Source: CTSOIL-112 sp049291875 (GTDB taxonomy: Bacteria > Pseudomonadota > Gammaproteobacteria > Burkholderiales > Burkholderiaceae). From it: 64,000 nt of DNA. The stretch's first letter is position 1, and every line of letters starts with the position of its first letter. Positions 19,027-28,800 of this stretch are shown here, one piece after another. The notes below the pieces were generated by a model. The model worked only from the letters and a program-made list of their open reading frames with translations, searched no databases and was not told the origin of the DNA. Made by a program: the position numbers and the translations under genes. The DNA lies in contig JBATQE010000020.1 in the NCBI GenBank assembly GCA_049291875.1, forward strand, positions 1 to 64,000, given 5' to 3'.

Positions 19027-20337
19027 CTACAAATGCACCACCAAATGCAAGCCTTCGCCTGTTTTCGATACGATTTCCACGCTGCCGCCGTGACGCTCGG
19101 AGATTTTTTTCACCAGCGCCAGCCCTAAACCCGCGCCTTTTTGTGACGGGTGCGCGCGCACAAACGGCTCGAACAATTGGTTCGGATCATCCAAATTTAC
19201 GCCCGCGCCGTGGTCTTTGAAATGAATGTCCACGCCTTGCGCCGTTGAGGTGGCAATTCTGGGTAGGGTTTTGACGACCGAGACCTCAATGGGTGCCGCG
19301 CCGTATTTCAAAGCGTTTTCCACCACATTGCGCACCAGACGTTGCAATAGTTTCGGGTTGGCGTTGATCGTCACGGATTCGCCCGCCACCTGTACACCGG
19401 AATAATGCGCGCTCTCTTCCGCCACCAACGCCAACACATCCACCGATTCGAGCGGCATTTCCTGCGTGTTTTGCGCGTAGGCGTCCAAGCGGCTGGAGAG
19501 CAAAATACCCTCGATCATTTCATCCAGCTCGTTGATGTCGCGCTCAATCTCAGCCTTGCGCTGGGTTTGTCGCGCATCGTCTTGAGTTTTGAGCATTTCC
19601 ACGTTCATGCGAATGCGCGTAAGCGGCGTGCGCAATTCGTGCGAGGCGTTGGCTAACAGCAATTTATTGGTCTGCACCAGCTCCTCAATTTTTTCGGCAG
19701 CGCTGTTAAAACTACTCGCCAATTTCGCCACCTCATCCTTGCCCTGCACCGGCACACGCACGGACAAATCGCCCTGCCCCCAGCGTTCAACGCCCGTATT
19801 GAGCGCCTCTAAACGGCGCGTCAAACGACGCGTCAGCGGCAAAGCGGTCAACGCGACCGCGCCAAGTAAAATACCCAAACCGGAAATAAACGCCACGCCC
19901 ATCGGCAAAGTGTCATCGGGCTTGGGCGGGCGTCCGCCACCACCGCCGAGTATCCGTGGCGGACGGACATAAGCCACGCGGCCATCGGCCAAATGCAGCT
20001 CCATCGTCGGCGGAATGCCTTTATGCCCACGCCCGTCCCTCACATACATTAGGTCGCCGACTTGCGCCAAAATAGCCCCCGATGGATCGATCAAAACGAT
20101 ATTGAGCCGCAGATTGCGATTGAGCTTATCCAAAGCGATTTGTTGTTGCTCGGGTGACAACGAGGCCTCCGGCATGGCGTTTTGCACCAATTGCATCATG
20201 GCGTCAAAACGCCCGCCGGTGCGTTCTTCACGATCATCGAGCGTACGCCACAGCAATGCGGTAGCCACTGCAAAAATGACGATGCTCGCCAGCACCGCCA
20301 GATAGATTTTGACATACAGTTTGTGCCGCGTCACCAT
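19027..20337 (-). CDS. Sensor histidine kinase, CpxA/RstB-like
   Basis: A 436-residue inner-membrane kinase: TM1 about 9-30, a periplasmic part of about 110 residues with a glycine/proline stretch (RILGGGGGRPPKP), TM2 about 147-168, HAMP about 170-222, the H-box ANASHELRTPLTR with His233, then the HATPase domain (VRNVVENALKYG, FKDHGAGV, GAGLGLALVKKI). It phosphorylates the response regulator encoded 12 bases upstream. Topology and gene order match CpxRA/RstBA systems. The signal is not evident from the sequence. The copper operon is convergent and the Met-rich protein gene is upstream, so envelope or metal stress is plausible. Confidence 0.9.
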   Translation of the reverse strand: MVTRHKLYVKIYLAVLASIVIFAVATALLWRTLDDREERTGGRFDAMMQLVQNAMPEASLSPEQQQIALDKLNRNLRLNIVLIDPSGAILAQVGDLMYVRDGRGHKGIPPTMELHLADGRVAYVRPPRILGGGGGRPPKPDDTLPMGVAFISGLGILLGAVALTALPLTRRLTRRLEALNTGVERWGQGDLSVRVPVQGKDEVAKLASSFNSAAEKIEELVQTNKLLLANASHELRTPLTRIRMNVEMLKTQDDARQTQRKAEIERDINELDEMIEGILLSSRLDAYAQNTQEMPLESVDVLALVAEESAHYSGVQVAGESVTINANPKLLQRLVRNVVENALKYGAAPIEVSVVKTLPRIATSTAQGVDIHFKDHGAGVNLDDPNQLFEPFVRAHPSQKGAGLGLALVKKISERHGGSVEIVSKTGEGLHLVVHL

Positions 20338-20349
20338 GCTCCGTCCCCG

Positions 20350-21075
20350 TTAATCTTGGTGCTTGGCAAAGACATAGCCCGCGCCGCGCACGGTCACGAT
20401 GCGTTTCGGCTGCCTTGGATCCTCCTCAATTTCGGCGCGCAAACGTGAGATATGCACGTCAATCGAGCGATCAAAGGCTTCGAGCGCTTGATTTTTCAAA
20501 TGCTCAATCAAAAAATCACGCGACAGCACACGCCCTGCGCGCTCGGCCAAAACCAGCAGCAAATCGTATTGATAGCTGGTGATGTCGCACACCCGCTCCC
20601 CATCGTGCGTCTGGAGACGCACCTCGCGCGCGCCGCGATCAATGGTCAAGCTGCCAAATTGCAACACATCCGAATCCGCATCGGCCACCATTTGCCCTGC
20701 GCCACGGCGCAAAATCGCACGCAGTCGCGCCAGCAACTCACGCGGCTCAAATGGTTTGGGCAGATAATCATCTGCCCCCATTTCCAAGCCAACAATGCGA
20801 TCCATCGCGTCGCCGCGCGCGGTGAGCATCAAAATCGGTACATTCGACTGCGCGCGCACCTTTTGACACACAGTCAAGCCATCCATATCGGGCAACATCA
20901 AATCCAAAACGATGCCGTCTATCGGCTTTTCTGCGCTCGCCTGAGCCTGTACCAAAGCCAAACCATCGCCCGCGTTCAGCACATGGGTGATGTCAAAGCC
21001 CGCGTCGGTCAGATATTCAGACACCAGCGCGCCGAGACGCTCGTCATCCTCGATCAGTAATAAATGCTGTTTCAT
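20350..21075 (-). CDS. OmpR/CpxR-family response regulator
   Basis: A 241-residue regulator. The receiver domain spans 1-120 with acidic residues Glu9-Asp10-Asp11, phospho-acceptor Asp58 in VLDLMLPDMDG, and KPF. The C-terminal winged helix spans about 135-241 (SYQYDLLLVLAERAGRVLSRDFLIEHL, RSIDVHISRLRAEIEEDPRQPKRI-type end). The start at 21075 gives the standard N-terminus; the upstream in-frame ORF is not protein-like. GTAAA-N5-GTAAA sites, the known CpxR binding pattern, occur at 21958 and 24372, which supports a CpxR-like specificity. Confidence 0.92.
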   Translation of the reverse strand: MKQHLLLIEDDERLGALVSEYLTDAGFDITHVLNAGDGLALVQAQASAEKPIDGIVLDLMLPDMDGLTVCQKVRAQSNVPILMLTARGDAMDRIVGLEMGADDYLPKPFEPRELLARLRAILRRGAGQMVADADSDVLQFGSLTIDRGAREVRLQTHDGERVCDITSYQYDLLLVLAERAGRVLSRDFLIEHLKNQALEAFDRSIDVHISRLRAEIEEDPRQPKRIVTVRGAGYVFAKHQD

Positions 21076-21226
21076 TTTTTTTATCCGTTGCCTATTCATG
21101 ACATGTCGGTCACACATCACATCATACAACACGTCAGGCGTGCATGGCAGTGTTATACCGCATCCGCGCACGCCCGACAGTTTGATTATATTGACAATAA
21201 AAAATAATAAGCTCGTTAAACCAATA

Positions 21227-21835
21227 TCAGCGGTTTTGAGTCGGTGCCGCAGGCGGAGAAGCTTGAGGCGTTTGAGCCGCCGGTGCGGGCGGGTTCGGCT
21301 GTCCCGCCGGATCGGGTTGCCCCATGCCTTGACCTTGACCCATGCCTTGGCCCATACCCATCCCCGGCCCCATCGGACCACCCTGCATACCACCGCGCAT
21401 ACCGTCACGCTGCATCATTCCACCATGCGGCATACGGTCAAACCGATCCGAGCGATCATGATGGCCGTGACTACCGATTTTGCCTCCAATCATACCGCCG
21501 ATAATCCCCGTGGTCAGCATCAAGCCAGCCATCGCCAACCATTTACCCCAGCGGCAACGACCTTCGCCCTCTCTGCATCCGCCGCCGCAACGGCCACCTC
21601 GATGCGCGTGATGACGATGGTCGCGTTCACGTTGCTCTTCTTCATTGCGTTTAAAATCAGACTTGTCGGTCTGGTCTTTCGCATCACGCGTGGTTTCCGC
21701 TTCGGTTTTAAGCGATTCTTCAGCCTTTACGGTTTCGTCGATTGCCTTTTGCGCGGCATCAACCGCTGAATCAATCGTTGCTTTGTTTGTGTTGTTGGCA
21801 TTGTTGACATTGTTGGTATTGTTTGTGTTTTCCAT
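21227..21835 (-). CDS. Met/His/Gly-rich single-span membrane protein of unknown function
   Basis: A 202-residue protein I do not recognise. In order: an Asn/Thr repeat tract (about 3-18), a charged helical stretch (20-72), a His/Cys/Gly cluster (73-95, HRHHAHRGGRCGGGC), one membrane segment (about 98-120, with small-residue GxxxG motifs), a His/Met-rich stretch (122-150), a Met-Gly-Gln repeat (150-172) and a Pro/Ala/Gln tail. The clustered His, Cys and Met suggest metal binding. The start is supported by AAGGAG. It is upstream of and co-oriented with the two-component genes (gap about 150), and a CpxR-type site and inverted repeat precede it. Low complexity makes homology hard to judge. Confidence 0.75.
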   Translation of the reverse strand: MENTNNTNNVNNANNTNKATIDSAVDAAQKAIDETVKAEESLKTEAETTRDAKDQTDKSDFKRNEEEQRERDHRHHAHRGGRCGGGCREGEGRCRWGKWLAMAGLMLTTGIIGGMIGGKIGSHGHHDRSDRFDRMPHGGMMQRDGMRGGMQGGPMGPGMGMGQGMGQGQGMGQPDPAGQPNPPAPAAQTPQASPPAAPTQNR

Positions 21836-21868
21836 CTGAAACTCCTTGGTTTTTAGTTAGTCTTTTTC

Positions 21869-21911
21869 CAAATATGCGGCCTAAAGTTGAGAAAAGCCAT
21901 TCGCATATTTG
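21869..21911. repeat. Inverted repeat in leader of the Met-rich protein gene
   Basis: CAAATATGCG (21869-21878) and CGCATATTTG (21902-21911) are perfect 10-bp arms 23 bases apart, with inner GGC/GCC pairing. It lies 34-76 bases before the ATG at 21835 and could be an operator or an mRNA hairpin. Confidence 0.5.
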
Positions 21912-21957
21912 ACGGTGACACTTTATCCAAGGGCTGTAAATGCTGTTTTACGCACAG

Positions 21958-21972
21958 GTAAAGATTTGTAAA
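21958..21972. promoter_or_regulatory. Candidate CpxR-type site upstream of the Met-rich protein gene
   Basis: GTAAA-GATTT-GTAAA matches the known CpxR pattern (two GTAAA repeats separated by about five bases). A third GTAAA starts at 21936, 22 bases before the first, so all are on about the same helix face. It lies about 125 bases upstream of the gene's ATG. Binding by the neighbouring regulator is inferred. Confidence 0.5.
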
Positions 21973-22007
21973 GACGGTTTTTGAGCAACACACACATAAA
22001 CACACAT

Positions 22008-22039
22008 AAAAAAAGCGAAACCCGTCGGTTTCGCTTTTT
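22008..22039 (-). terminator. Terminator of rpsT
   Basis: AAAAAGCGAAACC - CGTC - GGTTTCGCTTTTT, a 13-bp stem just after the rpsT stop on the minus strand. Confidence 0.88.
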
Positions 22040-22061
22040 GTCCTTCGCAGGAAGTGGCTGA

Positions 22062-22331
22062 TTAAGCCGCTGCCATTGCTTTGATGCTGGCAGACAAACG
22101 GCTTTTATGACGTGCCGCTTTGTTTTTGTGAACGATTTTTTTGTCCGCGATCGAGTCGATCACAGGCATTGCTTTAACGAACGCTGCTTGAGCCGCCGCT
22201 TTGTCGCCTGCTTCAACTGCTTTACGAACGTTTTTTACCGCTGTGCGGTATTGTGAACGCAGTGATGCGTTGTGTGCGTTTTGCTTGACCGCCTGACGAG
22301 CGCGTTTGCGCGCTTGTGCTGAGTTTGCCAT
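22062..22331 (-). CDS. rpsT: 30S ribosomal protein S20
   Basis: An 89-residue basic protein beginning MANSAQARKRARQAVKQN and ending SASIKAMAAA, the standard S20 pattern. It binds 16S rRNA in the body of the small subunit. The start at 22331 is preceded by AAAAGGAT; an upstream in-frame start is not supported by the family. It is divergent from murJ, a frequent neighbour of rpsT in proteobacteria. A terminator follows directly. Confidence 0.97.
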   Translation of the reverse strand: MANSAQARKRARQAVKQNAHNASLRSQYRTAVKNVRKAVEAGDKAAAQAAFVKAMPVIDSIADKKIVHKNKAARHKSRLSASIKAMAAA

Positions 22332-22768
22332 GACTAATCCTTTTAAATTCAAATTGAAAATCGATTTTCTATTAACGATATACCGCCCGTTGCCGAGCCG
22401 TTCTATCGGTTCTTAATGCGTTCCTGAGTCATAAAAATCGCTTTGCGCAAAGCGATTTTTCAACGCGGCCCGTATACTGTCGTACCATCGGTTTTTCGCC
22501 TCAATTCGCCGTGAGACACACAGCGTTTGTTACAAAAAACACGGGTTATTTAAGAAAATAGCTGTACAATATATCACTTTTTTGCTGATGGCTCAATGGT
22601 TTTCCGCATTTTATTGGCGTTTCAGGCGATTTGTGCGTTGTGTGTTTGCACTTACGGTCTGTTTCATTCGAGCCTTGCCCCAATTCCGTGATGTGCACAA
22701 AAAAATGAACCTTTGAGATTCAGGTGCGACTTTTTGCGCATTTCAAATAACTTGCTCCACCTAAAAAC
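22332..22768. promoter_or_regulatory. Divergent rpsT / murJ spacer with a 28-bp perfect palindrome
   Basis: About 440 bases with no credible gene. Positions 22433-22460 read AAAAATCGCTTTGC followed by its exact reverse complement. A T/A-flanked perfect palindrome of this size can act as a terminator in both directions or as a protein site. It isolates the rpsT promoter region from sequence upstream of murJ. Nothing else recognisable. Confidence 0.55.
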
Positions 22769-24349
22769 ATGAAAAACCCTAACAGTATGAATTTTCTGCG
22801 GGTCTTGGCCTCAGTCAGCGGCTTTACCCTGCTCTCGCGCATTGCCGGTCTGGTGCGTGAGATTTTAACGGCGTCGATTTTCGGCGCGGGCATGACGACC
22901 GATGCGTTTTTCGTCGCATTTCGGATTCCGAATTTGTTGCGCCGTCTGTTTGCCGAGGGCGCGTTTTCGCAGGCCTTCATTCCGGTTTTGGGGCAAAGCA
23001 AAGCTGTTGACGGCGATGAACGCACCAAGATTTTGGTTGATCGCACGGCAACTTTGCTGTTTTGGGTGGTGACGCTGATTACTATTTTGGGCATCGTCGG
23101 CGTGTCGGGCGTGATGTTCATCATGGCGGGCACGATGGAGGTTGGCTCACAGCGCTACGAATACACGCGTCTGATGACGCAGATCATGTTTCCGTACATT
23201 ATTTTTATGGCGCTGACGGCTTTATCCGCCGGGGTATTGAATACTTGGAAGAATTTTTCAACCCCTGCTTTTTCGCCGGTTTTATTGAATGTGACGATGA
23301 TCGGCGCGGCGGTATTGCTCGCGCCGCATTTTAACCCGCCAATTTACGCCCTGACCGTGGGTGTGATTGCAGGCGGTATTTTGCAATTGGCGTGGCAAAT
23401 TCCCGCGCTCAAACGCATCGGCATGCTGCCCAAAATTTCATTCAACGTGGTCGGAGCGGCGCGTGATCCGAATGTGCGCCGGATTTTGAAACTGATGCTG
23501 CCCGCAACGCTGGCGGTGTCGGTCGCGCAAATCAGCCTGATCATCAACACCAACTGGGCGGCAAGCTTGGGTAACGGTGCGGTGTCGTGGATTTCTTACG
23601 CCGACCGATTGATGGAGTTTCCAACGGGTATGCTCGGCGTGGCGTTGGGCACGATTTTATTGCCCAGTTTGACGCGCGCGCATAGCTCGAACGATCAGGC
23701 GGAATATCAACGTTTGCTGCATTGGGGGTTGCGATTGACGCTGCTACTGGCATTACCGGCGGCCGTCGGTTTGGGGGTTTTGTCGATGCCATTGACCAGT
23801 ACCTTATTTCAGCATGGTCGTTTCACCGCCGTGGACGCGGAGAAGACCGCGCAGGCTTTGTCGATGTATTCAATTGGCTTGGTCGGTTTGATTTCGATCA
23901 AAATTTTGGCCAGTGCGTATTATGCGAAACAGGACATCCTCACACCGGTGTTGATCGGAATTGGCGTGCTGGTGTCAACGCAGTTGATGAACGTTGTTTT
24001 TGTGCCATATTTGCAACATGCGGGGCTGTCACTGTCAATCAGCTTGGGGGCGTGTCTGAATGCGGCGACACTGGTATTTTTGCTCGGACGACGCGGTGTA
24101 CTCGGCGCTTGGCAACCGTGGCTGCGATTCATCGGCAAAGTATTAGTGGCCGTGTTTGTCATGGGCTGGGTGGCATATTTTGCCAGCCGCCAAATTGACT
24201 GGCTGTCGATGTCGCACGGCATCAGCTCGTTGCTTCAGCGTGCGGGCTGGTTATTGCTTATCATCACTGTCAGCGCGGTGTGCTATTTCGTCGTGCTGTT
24301 TGCGTTGGGCTTTCGCATGCGCGATTTCCGTCTGGTGAGCCACGCATAA
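22769..24349 (+). CDS. murJ: Lipid II flippase MurJ
   Basis: A 526-residue membrane protein of the MOP/MATE superfamily with about 14 spans. It moves lipid II from the inner to the outer face of the cytoplasmic membrane for peptidoglycan synthesis. Family marks include LASVSGFTLLSRIAGLVREI, FGAGMTTDAFFVAFRIPNLLRRLFAEGAFSQAF (read in two parts) and an internal Arg-rich start of the second half. The start at 22769 or the in-frame ATG at 22787, which matches the usual MNxLK-type N-terminus better, are both possible; neither has a strong ribosome site. The neighbour rpsT is typical. Confidence 0.94.
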   Translation: MKNPNSMNFLRVLASVSGFTLLSRIAGLVREILTASIFGAGMTTDAFFVAFRIPNLLRRLFAEGAFSQAFIPVLGQSKAVDGDERTKILVDRTATLLFWVVTLITILGIVGVSGVMFIMAGTMEVGSQRYEYTRLMTQIMFPYIIFMALTALSAGVLNTWKNFSTPAFSPVLLNVTMIGAAVLLAPHFNPPIYALTVGVIAGGILQLAWQIPALKRIGMLPKISFNVVGAARDPNVRRILKLMLPATLAVSVAQISLIINTNWAASLGNGAVSWISYADRLMEFPTGMLGVALGTILLPSLTRAHSSNDQAEYQRLLHWGLRLTLLLALPAAVGLGVLSMPLTSTLFQHGRFTAVDAEKTAQALSMYSIGLVGLISIKILASAYYAKQDILTPVLIGIGVLVSTQLMNVVFVPYLQHAGLSLSISLGACLNAATLVFLLGRRGVLGAWQPWLRFIGKVLVAVFVMGWVAYFASRQIDWLSMSHGISSLLQRAGWLLLIITVSAVCYFVVLFALGFRMRDFRLVSHA

Positions 24350-24371
24350 TTGTTTGGACAAATACGTGTGT

Positions 24372-24386
24372 GTAAAGTTTTGTAAA
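24372..24386. promoter_or_regulatory. Candidate CpxR-type site upstream of the RND efflux operon
   Basis: GTAAA-GTTTT-GTAAA, the same spacing as the site at 21958, lies about 150 bases before the start of the membrane-fusion gene. In E. coli, CpxR activates RND exporters (mdtABC, acrD) through such sites. Direct control here is inferred. Confidence 0.5.
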
Positions 24387-24536
24387 CTCGACTCGGAAGG
24401 CGTATTTTGTCCATGAAAATCCTTTAGAATGCGGTATTCAGCGGACGTTGCATTTTGGCGCAACCAATCATGATGCGAGGGTTTTATCACAAAATGATGA
24501 CCCTGCACCGCTAAACCCATTTTTCGGCTGATTTTT

Positions 24537-25796
24537 ATGGCATCCAACCTCAATTTTTTTGCCCGTTTTTTTGCATTAAGTCGACGCAAACAACTGGTCG
24601 TTTTGATTGTCCTCGCACTGACACTGTTCATCGGTCTTCGCGTTTACCAAGCCTTGACCAAAACCAGTCGCAGCAAAACCGCTGAAACCACCGTGGTTCA
24701 GATCAAACGCTCCGAAATCACCCAATTACAAGCGGTGTCTTTGGACAAAACCCTGCCGATTTCCGGCCCGCTCAACCCTTTGGAACAAACCTTGGTCAGC
24801 GCGCGCGCCAGTGGTGAAGTGCAAAGCGTCGCGGTGCGCGAAGGACAAACCGTCAGCAAAGGGCAAACGCTGGCCGAACTGGTCGCCACCACCTATCAGG
24901 CGCAATACGACCAAGCCCGTGCCAACGTGATCTCGGCCGAACAAAGCCTCAAACTGGCACAACAAGACTACCAAAACAACGAGGCGCTGTACCGCTCCGG
25001 CTTTATCGCCAAAATGGCCTTGCAGCGACTCGAAGTCGCCCTGCAAAACGCACGCAGCACCTTGACCAATGCACAGCAAACCCTCGTCATCGCCCAGCGC
25101 AATCTGTCCGAAACCCGCATCACTGCGCCCATCAACGGTGTGATTGCGGTACGCAAGATCAATCCGGGCGAAACCGTCGGCACCGGCTCCGTGCTGTTCT
25201 CCATCGTGAATGAGGACAGCTTTGAAGTCTCCGCGCCGATCTCCGCCGAGCAAGTCGGGCAAATCGCCATCGGCCAAACCGTACAATTGCGCACGCCCGG
25301 CGTGATGGACGCTTTCACCGGCACGGTCGAACGCATCAATCCGGCGGCTCAAGCCGGCTCCCGCAGTTTCACCGTCTATGTGCGCGTGAACAACACCGGC
25401 GCCCTGCGCGCAGGCATGTATGCGCAAGGCGACATTTTGCTCTCCAGCAAACCGAACGTCCTGAGCGTGCCCGCCAGTGCGATTCACGCGAAAAATGGCC
25501 GCCAATATGTGTATGTCCTAAACAACGATCACATTGAGCAACGCGAAGTCACGCTGGGCGAGCGCGCCAGTGAAGCCGCCGATGCACCTACCGAAATCAC
25601 CTCCGGATTGCAACAAGGCGAATCGGTGGTGCGTTTGGATCTGGGCGACATCAAACCGGAACAAAAAGTGGAGTTGGTGGAAAACTCCGGCGAAGCCGCG
25701 AGCCATACCCAAAACAATGGTGCAAAGACCGAAGCGCCCAAAACCTTTTGGGGCAAACTCAAAGCGTGGTTGAGCAATAAACCCTCTCAAAAATAA
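24537..25796 (+). CDS. RND efflux periplasmic adaptor (membrane fusion protein)
   Basis: A 419-residue HlyD/AcrA-family adaptor. One N-terminal membrane anchor (about 20-40), a lipoyl domain split around a coiled-coil hairpin (about 110-210, YDQARANVISAEQSLKLAQQ), the second lipoyl half (ETRITAPINGVIAVRKINPGETVGTGS-type pattern), a beta barrel (about 225-310) and a membrane-proximal domain. It links the RND pump encoded 15 bases downstream to a TolC channel. The C-terminal ~40 residues are a charged tail. A CpxR-type box lies about 150 bases upstream. The substrate cannot be told. Confidence 0.92.
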   Translation: MASNLNFFARFFALSRRKQLVVLIVLALTLFIGLRVYQALTKTSRSKTAETTVVQIKRSEITQLQAVSLDKTLPISGPLNPLEQTLVSARASGEVQSVAVREGQTVSKGQTLAELVATTYQAQYDQARANVISAEQSLKLAQQDYQNNEALYRSGFIAKMALQRLEVALQNARSTLTNAQQTLVIAQRNLSETRITAPINGVIAVRKINPGETVGTGSVLFSIVNEDSFEVSAPISAEQVGQIAIGQTVQLRTPGVMDAFTGTVERINPAAQAGSRSFTVYVRVNNTGALRAGMYAQGDILLSSKPNVLSVPASAIHAKNGRQYVYVLNNDHIEQREVTLGERASEAADAPTEITSGLQQGESVVRLDLGDIKPEQKVELVENSGEAASHTQNNGAKTEAPKTFWGKLKAWLSNKPSQK

Positions 25797-25811
25797 GGCG
25801 ACAGATCAACC

Positions 25812-28800
25812 ATGTGGTTCACTCGCGTCAGTATTAAAAACCCCGTTTTCGCCGTGATGGTCGTGCTCGGCCTCGTGGTGCTGGGCATTATGGGGTACAA
25901 AAAAATGGCGGTTGACCAGTTTCCCGATGTGGAAATTCCGGTCATCGTGGTGCAGACCACTTACTCGGGCGCATCGCCCGCCTCGGTCGAGAACGACATC
26001 TCGCGACCGATCGAAGAAGCGATCAACACGGTCGGCGGTATCAAAACCCTGACCTCACGCTCGTATCAAGGCATTTCCGTGGTCATCGCGCAGTTCGAGA
26101 TGAACACGAACATGGACAACGCGCTGCAAGACGTACGGGCGAAAATCGACCGCGTGCGGCGCGAGCTGCCGAGCAACGCCGACGACCCGATCGTGACGCA
26201 AAACGACCCGAACAGCCAACCGATTTTATCGCTCGTGGTCTCGGGCAGCGACAATCGCTCGCTGCGCGAATTGACCGATATTGCCGAAAACGTGATTAAA
26301 CCGCGCTTGCAAACCGCGCGCGGTGTGGGTGAAATCAATGTTTTGGGCGGTGTGAATCCGCAAATGAACATCGTGCTGGACCCGAATAAAATGAATGCGC
26401 TGGGCATCGGCATCAACGAAATCGCCACCGCGATTAAAAACGCGAACCAAGAGCTTCCCGCAGGCGTCGTCAAAAATCAGGAAAAAGAACTCACCGTCCA
26501 AGTCAAAGGCCGCTTAAAAGATGAGCAGGATTTTCGCCGCCTGATCATCGGCACTCGCGGCGGTCAGCCAGTGTATTTGGAGCAGGTGGCGCAGGTGGAA
26601 GACGGCATTGCCGAGAAGAAAAGCGCCGCCATGACCGACGGACAGCCGACCCTCTCGATCACCATCATCAAATCCAGCGGCACGAATACCCTGGAAGTCG
26701 CGGACAACGTGCGCACACAAATGGCGCAGTTGCAAAAAAGCCTGCCCGAAGACATCAAAGTATCCACTCGCCAAGACCAAACCGTCAGCATTCGTTCCAG
26801 CGTGAATGAAGTGCGTAATACGATTTTCGAAGGCGCATTTTTAGCGATTTTGATTGTATTCTTATTCCTGCACTCGTGGCGCAGCACGGTCATCACCGCA
26901 GTTACGCTGCCGGTCTCGATCATCGGTACGTTTGGTTTCATGTATGTGCTCGGTTACAGCATCAATAACCTGACCTTGATGGCGCTCTCGCTCTCGGTCG
27001 GCCTGCTGATTGATGATGCCATCGTGGTGCGCGAAAACATCGTGCGCCACATGCAGATGGGCAAAGACCATTACAACGCCGCGATTGAGGGTACTCAGGA
27101 AATCGGCTTGGCGGTACTCGCCACCACGCTCAGTATCGTCGCGGTATTCTTGCCGATTGGCTATATGAACGGCACCATCGGCCAATTTTTCCACCAATTC
27201 GGCATCACCGTGGTGATTGCGGTGCTGCTGTCGATGTTCGTATCCTTCACACTCGATCCGATGCTCTCGTCCAAATGGCACGACCCTGACTCGGAACGGC
27301 CGCTGGAGCAGCGTACCGGCGCACGCGTCTTGGTCTGGTTTGAACGGCAAGTGGAAGCCTTCAGCGACGCTTATCAAAACATGCTCAAATTGGCGCTCAA
27401 ACACCGCATCATAACGCTGGCGATCGCCGCCGCGACCTTTGTCATCAGCCTGATGATCGTACCCATCATCGGCTCCGAATTTGTGCCACAAGGCGACTAT
27501 TCGGAAATGAATGTGAAATTCAAAACGCCAGTTGGCACGTCGCTGGAGCAAAGCACGGACAAAACCCGTCAGGTGCAAGCCGTGCTCAAAGAGAAATTCC
27601 CCGAGGTGGATTACAGCTTCGCGCGCATCGGCGGCGGCACGAATGACAACAATGTGGTCAGCCTGTATGTCAAACTCAAGCCGGTCTCGGAGCGCTCGCG
27701 CAAAGTCAACGCTTTGCAAGGCCCGATGCGCGAAGAATTATCCAAAATCGCCGGCATTCGCCTGTCCAAAGTCACGGGTCAAGAAGGCGGGCCCGCAGGC
27801 TCGAACAAACGTTTGATTTACAACATCCAAGGGCCGGATTTGAAACGCCTTGAAGCCTACAGCACCGAAGTTTTGGCCGCACTCAAATCCGTCCCCGGGC
27901 TGATGGATTTGGAGTCCTCGGTTGCGGAGAAAAAACCCGCGCTGGACATCGTGATGGATCATCAAAAGGCTGCCGATCTGGGCGTGAACAGCAGCGCGGT
28001 GTCTTCGGTTCTGGCCGGTATGATTACGGGCTACAAAGCCGGCAGTTGGCGCGCGCCGAATGACCGCGACTACGACATTGAACTGCGTCTGCCTGCCGAT
28101 CAGCGCACCCGCCCGGAGGATGTGGTGAATATGAAAATCACCACCGGCATCAACACCGGCACGGGCGAACCGATTCAAATTCGTGTAGGTGACGTGGCCG
28201 ATGTGCGCTATGGCGAAACGGCCACCGAAATCGTGCGCGAGAATCTGGTGCGACAAATCCGCATCGACGGCAATCCGATGAACCGCAGCGTCGGCGATGT
28301 ATCGAAGGACATTCAAAGCGTGCTTGATCGGGTCAAATGGGAGCCGGGCTATGGTTACTCGGTCGCCGGCGATGCGCAGGACTCGGCGGAGTCCGCCGGA
28401 CATGCCGCTGCCGCATTGGGCTTGGCGGTCATTTTCATTTACATGGTGTTGGCGTCGCAATTTAACAGTTTCATTCAGCCGGTGGCGATCATGAGCACCC
28501 TGCCTTTGTCCTTGATCGGCGTGTTTTTGGCCTTGCTGATGTTTAACTCCACGTTGAATATTTTCTCCATCGTCGGTTTTATTTTGCTCATGGGTTTGGT
28601 CACGAAAAACGCGATTTTGCTGATCGACTTCATTAACCAAGCGCGTGCGCACGGCGCCACCCGCACCGAAGCGATTTTGGAAGCGGCGCATATCCGTTTG
28701 CGCCCGATTCTGATGACGACTTTGGCAATGATTTTCGGCATGTTGCCGCTGGCATTGGCGCTGGGCGAAGGCGCCGAACAGCGAGCGCCGATGGGTCAAG

